From Actinotalea soli (GTDB lineage: Bacteria; Actinomycetota; Actinomycetes; Actinomycetales; Cellulomonadaceae), in NCBI RefSeq assembly GCF_017565425.1, contig NZ_JAGEMK010000002.1, forward strand, positions 1 to 64,000: a stretch of 64,000 bases of DNA, written 5' to 3'. Below the pieces are notes generated by a model. The model was not told the origin of the DNA. It saw only the letters and a list, made by a program, of their open reading frames with translations, and made no database searches. The position numbers and the translations under genes are program-made. Shown piece by piece: positions 1-8,250 of the stretch. The first letter of the stretch is position 1; every line of letters starts with the position of its first letter.

Positions 1-55
1 GGCGGAACCACGCCCAGCGGGTCGGGGTCGCCGCGGGGGGGGACGCCGCGCCCAG

Positions 56-150
56 CGTGACGTGGTCGCCGAGGTGGGGGACGCCGTCGTCGTGCAGGCG
101 GACCTGTGCCTGGACGAGTTCACCGACCACGGGCACTGCGGGGTGCTGGA

Positions 151-151
<1 letters not shown>
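56..151 (+). pseudogene. hemB: Fragment of delta-aminolevulinic acid dehydratase (HemB)
   Basis: Reading the frame that starts at base 2 gives 32 residues that match the HemB active-site region: RDVVAEVGD followed by ADLCLDEFTDHGHCGVLD, the actinobacterial form of the HemB zinc/active-site segment. Upstream of base 56 no frame reads as HemB, and downstream the frame runs into a C tract coding only prolines. It is therefore a piece of about 10 percent of a normal 320-residue protein. It may be a decayed copy or, more likely, an assembly edge: hemB usually lies just beyond hemH in such haem clusters, and hemH is the last gene of this window. Family recognition is confident; the cause is inferred. 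Confidence 0.7.
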
Positions 152-192
<41 letters not shown>

Positions 193-250
193 ACCCCAAC
201 GTCGGTGAGCCGGGCTGGAGGGCGGTGCGGGGCGCGGGTCCAGGCTGGGG

Positions 251-775
251 TCAGGCGCTCACGTCGTGCAGGTGGTGGACGACGTCGTGCGCGAAGTACT
301 GCCCGAGGGTCTCGACCGTGAAGGCCGAGCCGTTGCTGCGCAGCCCCGTCCGGGACCACTCGTCGGGGCCGACGGCGGCGAAGCGCTCGGCGAGGTGCTC
401 CCCCGCCGCGACGAGCTCGTCGGCCACGAGGGCCGGGTCCTGCTCGGCGTAGCGGCCCTCGACCGCGGCCTCGTCCTGGTCCCAGTTGGCGAAGGTCGGC
501 GCGTGCTCGGTGACCATGAGCCGCACCCTCTCGTCGAAGGTCAGGTAGACGTCCCGCACGTGGCAGGCGTACTCGAGGACCGACCAGACCTCGGGACGCG
601 GACGCCGGGTCGCGTCGGGGCGGGCGAGAGCCGTGACCCAGCGTGGGCCCCAGCCGCGGACCAGGGCCGGGAGGTCGCGCCCCTCGACGGCGGCGGAGTC
701 GAGCCCGCACTCGGGGCAGCGCTCACGCAGCACCCAGGTCCAGTCCTTGGTGTCCGGCTCGATCGCGTCGCTCAT
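251..775 (-). CDS. DinB-family protein
   Basis: A 174-residue protein resembling the DinB/DUF664 four-helix bundle superfamily, whose members include mycothiol-dependent enzymes and metal-binding proteins of unknown substrate. Visible support is the spaced histidines typical of the fold: one in YACHVRDVY (about residue 92) and the C-terminal HDVVHHLHDV cluster. A CPEC-type pair near residue 20 is an N-terminal extra. The gene is divergent from a TetR regulator at 921. There is no Shine-Dalgarno; a TAGGGT hexamer (787-782) ends 6 nt before the ATG, which suggests a leaderless mRNA. Substrate unknown. Confidence 0.75.
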   Translation of the reverse strand: MSDAIEPDTKDWTWVLRERCPECGLDSAAVEGRDLPALVRGWGPRWVTALARPDATRRPRPEVWSVLEYACHVRDVYLTFDERVRLMVTEHAPTFANWDQDEAAVEGRYAEQDPALVADELVAAGEHLAERFAAVGPDEWSRTGLRSNGSAFTVETLGQYFAHDVVHHLHDVSA

Positions 776-920
776 GCCGCGACCCTAGGGGCCGAGCGCC
801 GCCCCGGTGAAGGGCCGCCCGGATCCCGGAGGCACCCGCACGGGTGAGCGCACCGGTGAGCCTGCGCGTGACCTGCGGCCCGACGGCGGGCAGCGGTGCT
901 CCAGGTGAGAGAATGGGCCC

Positions 921-1511
921 GTGCCGAAGATCATCGGGGGCTCGCTGACCGAGCACCGCGAGCAGACCCGCAACAAGCTCTTCGCCGCGTTGACCAGCCT
1001 CATGGCCGACCGCGGCTTCGACGCGATCACCCTGGCGGACATCGCCGGTGCCGCGGGCATCGGCCGTACCGCCGTCTACAACCACTTCCCCGACAAGGAG
1101 TCCCTGCTCCTCGCCTTCATCACCCACGAGACCGAGCAGTGGGTGGCCTCCCTCGAGCGCGCCCTGAACGGCGTCGAGGACCCGGTCGAGCAGATGCGCG
1201 CCTACGTGCGTCAGCAGGCCCAGCTCAAGCGCGTGTTCCACCTGGCCCCCGGCCCCGAGCTGCGGTCGGTGCTCTCCCCCAGCACCCGCGCCCGGCTGCG
1301 CGAGCACGCCGAGCCCGTCGAGGAGCTGCTGCGCCGCATCCTGCGGACCGGGATCGCGACCGGGGCCTTCACCGACCAGCCCCTCGAGACCACCGTCGTG
1401 CTGGTCAACGCCTGCCTGTCGAGCCGCGGCGTGCCCGACGACGGCCCGGGCCGTGAGGCCGCCATCGCCGCGACCGAGGCCTTCGTCCTCCGGGCCCTCG
1501 GCGCCACCTGA
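921..1511 (+). CDS. TetR/AcrR family transcriptional regulator
   Basis: A 196-residue one-component repressor of the usual TetR length. The N-terminal HTH is clear: ITLADIAGAAGIGRTAVYNHFPDKESLL at about residues 39-66, ending in the family hallmark VYNHFPDKE. The remaining helical ligand domain is family-variable and its ligand cannot be read. The start is the GTG at 921. There is no Shine-Dalgarno, but GAGAAT lies exactly 6 nt upstream, as at other probable leaderless starts here. It is divergent from the DinB-like gene, so self-regulation and control of that gene are plausible but unproven. Confidence 0.88.
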   Translation: MPKIIGGSLTEHREQTRNKLFAALTSLMADRGFDAITLADIAGAAGIGRTAVYNHFPDKESLLLAFITHETEQWVASLERALNGVEDPVEQMRAYVRQQAQLKRVFHLAPGPELRSVLSPSTRARLREHAEPVEELLRRILRTGIATGAFTDQPLETTVVLVNACLSSRGVPDDGPGREAAIAATEAFVLRALGAT

Positions 1512-1609
1512 GCCCCGCGTCGGCCGGGAGGGCTCCGACCCCCGCCCGACCTGCAGGTGCGCGCGCCCGAGCGGCGTTGCACCCTGGTGCTGTGGTGGAG
1601 AAGACGACG

Positions 1610-2107
1610 ATGCGCCGGTCTGTCGACGAGAACGCCCACGCGGCGGAGCACCTGGCCAGCGGGCTGGCCGACGGGCTGGCTGCCCACGGGTGGACGGTGG
1701 CGACGGCGGAGTCCCTGACCGGTGGCACCATCGCCAGCGTGCTCTCCGCGGCCCCTGCGGCCTCGACGTGGTTCCGTGGGTCGATCGTGGCCTACTCCCC
1801 CGAGGTGAAGTTCGGGCTCCTGAAGGTCCCGCGCGGCCCTGTCGTCACCGAGGCCTGCGCCACGCAGATGGCGAGCCGCACCGCTGAGCTGCTGGGGGCG
1901 GAGGTCGCGGTCGCCGTGACAGGGGTGGGCGGACCCGAGCCGGACGAGGGCCAGCCTCCGGGCTCGGTGTGGTTCGCCGTCGTCTCCCCGGCAGGGACGC
2001 ACACCGAGAAGCTCGTCGTCGAGGGCGACCCGCCCGCCGTGCTCGCCGCGACCAGCGAGCACGCGATCACGCTGCTCCACCGCGTCGCGCGGGGCGAGCT
2101 GCCCTGA
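1610..2107 (+). CDS. pncC: Nicotinamide-nucleotide amidase (CinA C-terminal domain)
   Basis: A 165-residue stand-alone CinA C-terminal domain. The family deamidates nicotinamide mononucleotide to nicotinate mononucleotide in the pyridine nucleotide salvage cycle. Visible motifs are TAESLTGG with the catalytic-type serine, the WFRGSIVAYS segment and AVTGVGGPEPDEGQPPGSVWF, which is the conserved glycine-rich core. No N-terminal molybdopterin-binding CinA domain is present, as is normal for PncC. An upstream TTG at 1577 is in frame, but the GGTGGAG ribosome-binding site 9 nt before the ATG at 1610 favours the shorter start. Confidence 0.88.
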   Translation: MRRSVDENAHAAEHLASGLADGLAAHGWTVATAESLTGGTIASVLSAAPAASTWFRGSIVAYSPEVKFGLLKVPRGPVVTEACATQMASRTAELLGAEVAVAVTGVGGPEPDEGQPPGSVWFAVVSPAGTHTEKLVVEGDPPAVLAATSEHAITLLHRVARGELP

Positions 2108-2128
2108 CGCTGGGCGGCAGCCCTCGGC

Positions 2129-4105
2129 TCAGCCGTGCAGCGGGAGGCTGAGCTCGGCGGGGCCGCCGTCGACCACGCGGACCGGGACGCCCCAGTCCTG
2201 CTGGTTGAGGTGGCAGGCCGGGAACTCGATCGCAGGGTCGGCGTCGCAGCTCGCGGCCTGGGCCGTCACGTGCAGCACCCCCTCGGTCACCTCGGGGTTG
2301 AGCCGCAGCACCCGCTCGAGCGGGACGTCGTCCCCCGCGCCGTCGAGGAGCAGCTCGGGCGGTGAGGCCGAGACCTGCAGGCGGGTCGAGGGGCCGTACC
2401 GGTCGTCGTACTTCTGCCCGGTCGCCGGGGTGAAGACGACGTCGAGCCGCACCTCCCCCGCGCCGATCTCGGAGACGGGGCGCGCCGTGCGGTGGGCGCC
2501 CGCGTCGAGGAGCTCCCCCGCGAGGCGGGCCGGCAGGCGCAGCCGGGTGATGCGGTGCGCGGCGGACTCGACGACCAGCAGGTCGACCGCCCCGTCCTCG
2601 TGCACCTCGACCAGCAGGCCCGAGGGCTCGGCGAGTCCCTGCGCCAGGGTCGTGACCTCGCCGGGGCCCTCGCCGTCGGGTGCGGGGGCGTAGCGGCGGA
2701 CGGCGCCGTTGTAGGTGTCGGCGATGGCGACCGACCCGTCGGGCAGCACAGCCACGCCGAGGGGGTGCTGGAGCAGGGCCTGGTCGGCCGCTCCGTCGCG
2801 GTGGCCGAAGTCGAAGAGCCCGGCCCCGACCGCGGTGCCGGTGCGGGCGCCGTCGGGGGTGGCCTCGAGCCAGCGCAGGGCCGAGACCTCCGAGTCGGCG
2901 AGCCACAGGCGCCCGTCGTTCCCGACGGCCAGCCCCGAGGTCTGGGCGAACCACGCCTCAGACGCAGGCCCGTCCACGAGCCCCTCGTTCATGGTGCCTG
3001 CGAGGTGCTCGACCGTGCCGCGCCCGTCGAAGGACCACAGCGTGTGGTTCCCGGCCATCGCGACCACGAAGGATCCCAGGGCGGGCACCCAGCTGACGTC
3101 CCACGGGGAGGAGAGCTTCTGGCGGCGCGCCTGGTCGGGGGCCTCGCCCGCGGGCAGCACGTTGTCCCCCGCGCCGACCATGAACTGCTGACCGTTGCCC
3201 GCCAGCGTCGTGACGAGACCGTCGCGCAGCCGGACCCCGCGTAGGGCGTGGTTGACCGTGTCCGCGACGAGCACGTCGAACCCGAGCTCGGCGCGCAGCT
3301 CCTCGGGGACCAGGCACAGGCCGTTGGGCTCGCTGAACCTGGCCTCGTCGGGCCCGCCGTCGACCAGGCCGCGCTCACCGCTGCCGATGCGGCGCACGAG
3401 GGTCTCGCCGTCGGCAGCGAGCTCGACCAGGCTGTGGTGCCCGGCGTCGGCGACCAGCAGGGTGCCGCCGCGAGGGTCCGTGCCGTCCCCCACCCAGCCG
3501 TGACCGTCGGCCTCCGGGAGCCGGATGGCCTTGGCGGGGAAGCGCAGGGTGGTCGACGTCGGCTCGGGGGCCACGTAGGGGCCGTCACCGCGGTGCAGGG
3601 TGCCCTTGGCCTCGTGCTCGGCGACGAGCTCGCGGACCAGCACCGAGACGTTGTTCTTGTGCCCCTCGCCGGCCATGTGGGCCACGATGTAGCCCTCGGG
3701 GTCGACGACGACGAGGGTCGGCCAGGCCCGGGCGCTGTACGCGGACCAGGTGGTGAGCTCGGGGTCGTCGAGCACCGGGTGGTGCACCTCGTAACGGTCC
3801 ACCGCAGCAGCGAGCGCGACAGGGTCGGCCTCGTGCACGAACTTGGGCGAGTGGACCCCGACGATCACCAGGACGTCGCGGTGCTCGGCCTCGATCTCGC
3901 GGAGCTCGTCCAGGACGTGCAGGCAGTTGATGCAGCAGAACGTCCAGAAGTCGAGCAGCACGATCTTGCCGCGCAGGTCGGCCAGGGAGACGTCCTTGCC
4001 GCCGGTGTTGAGCCAGCCGCGGCCGACCAGCTCGGAGGCGCGGACCTTGGGCAGTCGCTCGTGAGGGGTCACACCGGTAGTGAACACGACCGGGGGCCGA
4101 TCCAT
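2129..4105 (-). CDS. Thioredoxin-like / NHL-repeat protein
   Basis: About 658 residues. The first 170 form a thioredoxin-like (AhpC/TSA-type) domain with the redox-type motif WTFCCINCLHVLDEL and the strand WPTLVVVDPEGYIVAHM. The rest is a series of NHL beta-propeller blades, for example GTLLVADAGHHSLVELA, VLVADTVNHALRGVR and SVAIADTYNGAVRRYAP. This matches the bacterial NHLRC2-like architecture; its precise substrate is not known. No signal peptide is seen, so it is probably cytoplasmic. The start is uncertain: the ATG at 4105 lacks a good ribosome-binding site. The GTG at 4072 has TTCACT 6 nt upstream and would begin just before the conserved KVRASELVGRGWLNTGG. Confidence 0.85.
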   Translation of the reverse strand: MDRPPVVFTTGVTPHERLPKVRASELVGRGWLNTGGKDVSLADLRGKIVLLDFWTFCCINCLHVLDELREIEAEHRDVLVIVGVHSPKFVHEADPVALAAAVDRYEVHHPVLDDPELTTWSAYSARAWPTLVVVDPEGYIVAHMAGEGHKNNVSVLVRELVAEHEAKGTLHRGDGPYVAPEPTSTTLRFPAKAIRLPEADGHGWVGDGTDPRGGTLLVADAGHHSLVELAADGETLVRRIGSGERGLVDGGPDEARFSEPNGLCLVPEELRAELGFDVLVADTVNHALRGVRLRDGLVTTLAGNGQQFMVGAGDNVLPAGEAPDQARRQKLSSPWDVSWVPALGSFVVAMAGNHTLWSFDGRGTVEHLAGTMNEGLVDGPASEAWFAQTSGLAVGNDGRLWLADSEVSALRWLEATPDGARTGTAVGAGLFDFGHRDGAADQALLQHPLGVAVLPDGSVAIADTYNGAVRRYAPAPDGEGPGEVTTLAQGLAEPSGLLVEVHEDGAVDLLVVESAAHRITRLRLPARLAGELLDAGAHRTARPVSEIGAGEVRLDVVFTPATGQKYDDRYGPSTRLQVSASPPELLLDGAGDDVPLERVLRLNPEVTEGVLHVTAQAASCDADPAIEFPACHLNQQDWGVPVRVVDGGPAELSLPLHG

Positions 4106-4253
4106 GCCGGGGCGTCCGGACGGCGGGCGACGACGCGGGCCGGGCGGGCCCGCCTCCGACGTGATCCGCGCCACGACCGTTCGACGGGCGGTGCCCTGCG
4201 GGCCGTGTGAACATCCTCCGGGCGCAGATCGTGCCCCTCATGAAGGAGGAACC

Positions 4254-4508
4254 ATGATCGGTTTCATCGTCGCAGGCCTGATCATCGGGGCCCTCGCTCG
4301 ACTCATCAAGCCGGGCAAGCAGAACCTCGGCATCATCGCCACGCTCCTGCTGGGCCTCGTCGGCTCGGTCATCGGAGGCGTGGTCGCCAACCTGCTCGGC
4401 ACCGGTGACATCTTCGAGCTCAACGTCATCGGCTTCGTCGTCGCCGTGATCGCGGCCGTGCTGCTCATCGGGACCGCCGAGGCCCTGACCGGTCGCAAGC
4501 GCTCGTAG
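4254..4508 (+). CDS. GlsB/YeaQ/YmgE family membrane protein
   Basis: An 84-residue, three-helix hydrophobic protein of the GlsB/YeaQ/YmgE (transglycosylase-associated) family, often linked to stress but of unknown biochemical role. The family pattern is visible: an opening GFIVAGLIIGALARLI, a basic PGKQNLG turn and the helix IIATLLLGLVGSVIGG. The start is fixed by the near-perfect ribosome-binding site AAGGAGGAACC immediately upstream of the ATG. A strong hairpin terminator follows the stop by 6 nt, so it is probably monocistronic. Confidence 0.9.
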   Translation: MIGFIVAGLIIGALARLIKPGKQNLGIIATLLLGLVGSVIGGVVANLLGTGDIFELNVIGFVVAVIAAVLLIGTAEALTGRKRS

Positions 4509-4514
4509 TCGCAG

Positions 4515-4541
4515 GTGGCGGGCGTCCCGGACGCCCGCCAC
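4515..4541 (+). terminator. Rho-independent-like hairpin after the YeaQ-type gene
   Basis: A perfect 13-bp inverted repeat (GTGGCGGGCGTCC / GGACGCCCGCCAC) with a single central C, 6 nt after the stop codon. There is no T tail, as is common in high-GC actinobacteria. The 200 bases that follow, up to the next gene at 4741, show no other structure. Confidence 0.75.
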
Positions 4542-4740
4542 TGCTCCATACGGGTGAATCCCGTACTGATCGCTCAAGCCTTGCTGCGGTCGGGCCGATA
4601 GACCAGACATACCCCGCTCCACCCTCCAGCCGTGATCCGTCTCCTCGGGTCGCGGCTGCTGTCGTTCCAGGGCCCGCCTGCGCACCGCGTACCGTGCAGG
4701 GGCGGGCCGTCCCGGGTCCGCCCGATGGAGGTGAGGGTCT

Positions 4741-5235
4741 GTGCAGGTCTCGTTGTCGGTCGAGGAGGCCGTGACGCTCGCGGCGGTGGCGCAGCCCCTC
4801 CCGCCCTTCGTCTCAGGGGTCCGGGGCGAGGGCGCCCTCGTGCACGCCGAGGTCGACCTGCCCGAGGTGCCTGGCGCCTCCGGCCTCGCTCGCCTCGCCC
4901 TGCAGGCGGCCGGCACCGTCACCGTCTCCGCTCAGCTCATCGGCTACGCGGCCGGGGTCGCGACCCTCGAGGTGCACGCCGAGGCCCGAGGGCTGCCCGC
5001 CCACCGCCTGCTCAACCAGCTGACGGGTGTGCTCTCGGAGCGGCTCGCCGCGCAGGGCCTGCCCGACGGTCTCCTCGAGGTCCGCCCCGGCCCCCGTGCC
5101 CCGCTGATCATGGTGCGGGTGCAGGACGCCGTCGCGAGCCGGGTCGACGGCGTGACGCTGACCGGGCTCGTCCTGCGCGACGGCCAGGTCCACGCCGACC
5201 TCGCCCTCCGCCCCCCGGTACGCCCCCTCCCCTGA
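4741..5235 (+). CDS. Hypothetical protein
   Basis: A 164-residue soluble protein that I do not recognise. It has alternating hydrophobic patterning suggestive of beta strands (VTVSAQLIGYAAGVATLEVHA; LIMVRVQDAV; VTLTGLVLRDGQVHADLAL), no signal peptide and no membrane segment. A good ribosome-binding site (GGAGGTGAGG) precedes the GTG start. A 50-bp palindrome begins 5 nt after its stop and separates it from the convergent small membrane gene. Codon usage matches the neighbours. Function unknown. Confidence 0.65.
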   Translation: MQVSLSVEEAVTLAAVAQPLPPFVSGVRGEGALVHAEVDLPEVPGASGLARLALQAAGTVTVSAQLIGYAAGVATLEVHAEARGLPAHRLLNQLTGVLSERLAAQGLPDGLLEVRPGPRAPLIMVRVQDAVASRVDGVTLTGLVLRDGQVHADLALRPPVRPLP

Positions 5236-5240
5236 CCCAC

Positions 5241-5290
5241 CTCGTGTCAGAACCTGAGGTCGCCCCAGGTATCCCAGGTTCTGACACGAG
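5241..5290. repeat. 50-bp palindromic repeat, copy 1
   Basis: A perfect 16-bp inverted repeat (CTCGTGTCAGAACCTG / CAGGTTCTGACACGAG) around an 18-bp loop. It lies between convergent genes and could act as a bidirectional terminator. It differs from the copy at 5607-5656 by one loop base. Three more diverged 50-bp members lie inside the E2 gene at 41069, 41267 and 41339. Confidence 0.95.
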
Positions 5291-5310
5291 CGTGCTGGCG
5301 AGGGCGCGCG

Positions 5311-5580
5311 CTAGAGGAGCACCCCGAGGAACAGCGCGACGAGGGTGAGGAGAACCAGCGCGTGGATGAGCCAGCGTCCACCCACCGCAGTCCGTCGGGC
5401 CCCGCGTTCGACCGCGGTGAAGGCCGCGGCCGGCAGGAAGACGAGCGCCATGGCGTAGGCCTGGTGGATGACGGGCCACGGGTCGACCGAGTCGCTCGGG
5501 AGCAGCCGGTGCACGGCCAGGCCGAAGACCACCCAGGTCAGGGCCGCGTAGGGCACAGCGGCGAGCACCTTGTACACCAC
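5311..5580 (-). CDS. Small three-helix membrane protein
   Basis: About 89 residues with three predicted membrane helices (AAVPYAALTWVVFGLAVH; AYAMALVFLPAAAFTAV; LIHALVLLTLVALFLGVLL). I recognise no family and no catalytic motif. The start is chosen at the first of two adjacent GTG codons (5580), after a G-rich stretch. The open frame continues further upstream but there only shadows the aldehyde dehydrogenase on the same strand. Two almost identical 50-bp palindromes bracket the gene, 20 bp beyond its stop and 26 bp before its start, so it may be transcriptionally isolated. Confidence 0.6.
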   Translation of the reverse strand: MVYKVLAAVPYAALTWVVFGLAVHRLLPSDSVDPWPVIHQAYAMALVFLPAAAFTAVERGARRTAVGGRWLIHALVLLTLVALFLGVLL

Positions 5581-5606
5581 CGTCCGCCCCCTCCCGCTCT
5601 CCCCAT

Positions 5607-5656
5607 CTCGTGTCAGAACCTGAGGTTGCCCCAGGTATCCCAGGTTCTGACACGAG
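5607..5656. repeat. 50-bp palindromic repeat, copy 2
   Basis: Same 16-bp arms as copy 1, with one C-to-T change in the loop. It starts 9 bp after the last gene of the ectoine degradation operon (minus strand, stop at 5666) and is well placed to be its terminator. Confidence 0.95.
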
Positions 5657-5665
5657 GGTGGGGGG

Positions 5666-7042
5666 TCACACCTTGGGGCCGACCCACACCTGCTGGGCGT
5701 TGACGAACTCGAGGATGCCCTCGCGGCCGAGCTCGCGCCCGTACCCCGAGCGCTTGACGCCGCCGCTGGGCAGCCGCGGGTCGGTCTTGACGATGCCGTT
5801 GACGGCGACCTGCCCGGCGACGATCTGCCGGGCGATGGCCTCACCGCGCTCGGTCGAGGTCCACACGCTCGCGCCGAGCCCGTACGCGGTGTCGTTCGCG
5901 ACGGCGACCGCGACCTCGGCGGAGTCGACCCGCAGCACGGCGGCCACGGGCCCGAAGGTCTCCTCGACGCAGGCCGTCATCCCCGGGCGCACCTCGGTCA
6001 GCAGGGTCACCGGGTAGAAGAACCCGGGCCCCTCGGGCAGCTCGCCGCCGAGCCGGCACTCGGCCCCTGCCTCGACCGTCTCGGTGACCTGACGGTGCAG
6101 GTTGGCACGCAGGTCCTCCCGGGCGATCGGTCCGATCTGAGTGCTGTCCTCCCGCGGGTCCCCGACGACGAGGGCTGCGAGGCGCTCGTGCAGCAGGGCG
6201 ACGAACTCGTCGTGCACCGGCTCCTCGACGATGATCCGCTTCGCGGCGATGCAGGACTGCCCCGCGTTGATGATCCGCATGGTCGCGATGGTCGCGGCGG
6301 CGGCCTCGAGGTCGGCGTCGGCCAGGACGATCGCCGGGTCTGAGCCCCCGAGCTCGAGCACGTGGGGCTTGATCTCCGAGGCTGCGACCGACGCGACCGC
6401 GGCCCCGGCCTTGTCCGAGCCGGTGAAGGAGACGGCCTGGATCCGCGGGTCCCGGATGGCGGCCTCGACGTCAGGGGTCTGGGCGAGCAGGGCCTGCACG
6501 AGCCCGGGGGGCGCCCCGACGGACTCGTCGAAGAGCTCGGCGACGGCCTGAGCGCACCGCGGGACGCGCGGGTCGTGCTTGAGCACCCCCGTGTTGCCTG
6601 CCATGAGCGTCGGGGCGAGGAACCGGAAGGCCAACCACATCGGCGCGTTCCACGGCAGGATGCCCAGCACCGGTCCCAGCGGGAGGTACTGCACGTAGCT
6701 GCGCGTCGCGTCAGAGGAGACCTCCTCGGTCGCCAGGTACGCCGCCGCGTGCTCGGCGTAGTGGTCCGCGGCCCACGCGGCCTTCTCGACCTCGGCCCGG
6801 GCCTCGGTGATCGGTTTGCCCATCTCGACGGTCATGATCGGCGCCAGCCGCTCCCGCTCGTCCCGGAGTCGGCCGGCGACGGCGTGGAGGACGGCGGCCC
6901 GCTCCTCGAACGTGCGCCCGCTCCACCCCCCGAAGGCCTCCTGGGCACGACCGATGACCTGCCCGATCTCCTCAGGCCCGGCAGCCGGTACCTCGTGGGC
7001 GACCTCGCCGGTTCGCGGGTCGATGACGGTCAGCACACTCAT
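5666..7042 (-). CDS. doeC: Aldehyde dehydrogenase, probable aspartate-semialdehyde dehydrogenase of ectoine catabolism
   Basis: A 458-residue NAD(P)-dependent aldehyde dehydrogenase. The general-base glutamate is seen in VLELGGSDPAIV and the nucleophilic cysteine in NAGQSCIAAKR; the SFTGSDKAG motif is the cofactor loop. By sequence alone it is a succinate-semialdehyde dehydrogenase-like enzyme. Its place as the last gene behind doeA and doeD makes oxidation of aspartate semialdehyde to aspartate, the last step of ectoine breakdown, the likely role. Its ATG overlaps the doeA stop (ATGA), indicating translational coupling. A palindromic repeat follows as probable terminator. Substrate assignment rests on context. 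Confidence 0.82.
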   Translation of the reverse strand: MSVLTVIDPRTGEVAHEVPAAGPEEIGQVIGRAQEAFGGWSGRTFEERAAVLHAVAGRLRDERERLAPIMTVEMGKPITEARAEVEKAAWAADHYAEHAAAYLATEEVSSDATRSYVQYLPLGPVLGILPWNAPMWLAFRFLAPTLMAGNTGVLKHDPRVPRCAQAVAELFDESVGAPPGLVQALLAQTPDVEAAIRDPRIQAVSFTGSDKAGAAVASVAASEIKPHVLELGGSDPAIVLADADLEAAAATIATMRIINAGQSCIAAKRIIVEEPVHDEFVALLHERLAALVVGDPREDSTQIGPIAREDLRANLHRQVTETVEAGAECRLGGELPEGPGFFYPVTLLTEVRPGMTACVEETFGPVAAVLRVDSAEVAVAVANDTAYGLGASVWTSTERGEAIARQIVAGQVAVNGIVKTDPRLPSGGVKRSGYGRELGREGILEFVNAQQVWVGPKV

Positions 7043-8250
7043 GCTTCCTCCACGGCGTCGACGGCGCTCAGCAACGGAGCGGCGCCCGCCGGCTTGACGG
7101 TGAAGTCCTCGGGCAGGTCGAAGAAGGACGCGCAGCCGTCGGCGGTGATCCTGATGGTGTCGGAGATGCCGACGGTCTTGTCGCCGTCGACCCCCCACAT
7201 CCACGGGATCACGTGGAAGGTCATGCCCTCCTCGAGCACGGTGAAGTCCCCCGGGTTGAGGCTGAGGATGTAGCCCTCGTCCCAGCTCGGCGGGAAGGCG
7301 ATGCCGATCGAGTACCCGGACCGCGTGACCAGGCGGGCGTCGACGTCGTTGTCCGTGATGATGTTGCGGACGATCGAGTCGGCGTCGGAGACCGTCAGCC
7401 CCGGGCGCATCTCGGCCTTGAGCTCGCGCAGGGCCATCTTCATGCGCTCCTGGGCCTTCTCCATCGAGGGGCTCAGGTCGTCCAGGATCACGGTGCGCAT
7501 CATGGCCGTGTGGTATCGCCGGTAGCACCCGCCCACCTCGAGGAAGACGTGCTCCCCGGGCTGGACCTCGCGACCCTCCCAGGTGGCGTGCCCGATCATC
7601 GAACGCGGCCCCGAGGCGACGTAGGGCATGACGGCGGGCGGCTCACCCCCGGCGCGGAACATCGCAGCACTGATCGCGGCACCGATGTCGTTCTCGGTGA
7701 CCCCGGGCTGCGCGGCGTCGAGCCCCGCCGCGATCCCGGCCTGCGTCGCGATCGCGGCGCGGGTCATGATCTCGATCTCGGCCGGGGACTTGCGACGGCG
7801 GCCCTCCTCGACGATGCCGAAGCAGTCGCGCAGGGTGCCGCGCTGGAAGCTCGTGTGGATGCGGTCCTGCTGGTAGGCGGGGAAGAAGTAGCTGTTCCGC
7901 TCGTACCCGATGCGCTTGGTGGCCAGCCCGAACTCCGTGAGCGCGGCGATGAGCTGCTGGATCGCGTCCCCGGTGTCCGGGTAGGGCCGGGTGACCTCGA
8001 CCCAGGTGCGCTCGATGACGTTGGACTCCTCCATCGCACGCGTGATCATGAAGGGCTCGTCCTCGAGCGGGACGACGAGTGCCTGGAAGAACGAGTACCC
8101 GGTGGTCTGGTAGTCGGTCAGGTAGATGAGGTTCTCGGGGTCGGTGATGATCACCGCGTCCAGCAGACGGGCCGCCATGCGCTCGCGCAGCTCGGCGATG
8201 CGGCGCTCGTACTCCTCGGGCGCGAAGGTCATGTCCTCCCGGCGCCTCAT
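7039..8250 (-). CDS. doeA: Ectoine hydrolase (M24 peptidase fold)
   Basis: A 403-residue creatinase/aminopeptidase-P fold protein. DoeA/EutD opens the ectoine ring to give N-acetyl-2,4-diaminobutyrate. The M24 landmarks are present in altered form: FLEVGGCYRRYHTAMMRT replaces the metal-binding DxG...SDxTR region of prolidases, losing both aspartates. The GYSIGIAFPPSWDEG and EEGMTFHVIPWMWG segments are typical of DoeA. Loss of the metal ligands is known for ectoine hydrolases and separates it from a true peptidase. The start overlaps the doeD stop by ATGA. It is flanked by the other three pathway genes, which makes the assignment strong. Confidence 0.9.
   Translation of the reverse strand: MRRREDMTFAPEEYERRIAELRERMAARLLDAVIITDPENLIYLTDYQTTGYSFFQALVVPLEDEPFMITRAMEESNVIERTWVEVTRPYPDTGDAIQQLIAALTEFGLATKRIGYERNSYFFPAYQQDRIHTSFQRGTLRDCFGIVEEGRRRKSPAEIEIMTRAAIATQAGIAAGLDAAQPGVTENDIGAAISAAMFRAGGEPPAVMPYVASGPRSMIGHATWEGREVQPGEHVFLEVGGCYRRYHTAMMRTVILDDLSPSMEKAQERMKMALRELKAEMRPGLTVSDADSIVRNIITDNDVDARLVTRSGYSIGIAFPPSWDEGYILSLNPGDFTVLEEGMTFHVIPWMWGVDGDKTVGISDTIRITADGCASFFDLPEDFTVKPAGAAPLLSAVDAVEEA

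Noticed and set aside
4550-4740. Possible riboswitch upstream of the gene at 4741
   Set aside because: Apart from the upstream terminator, no conserved aptamer core or paired structure could be recognised.
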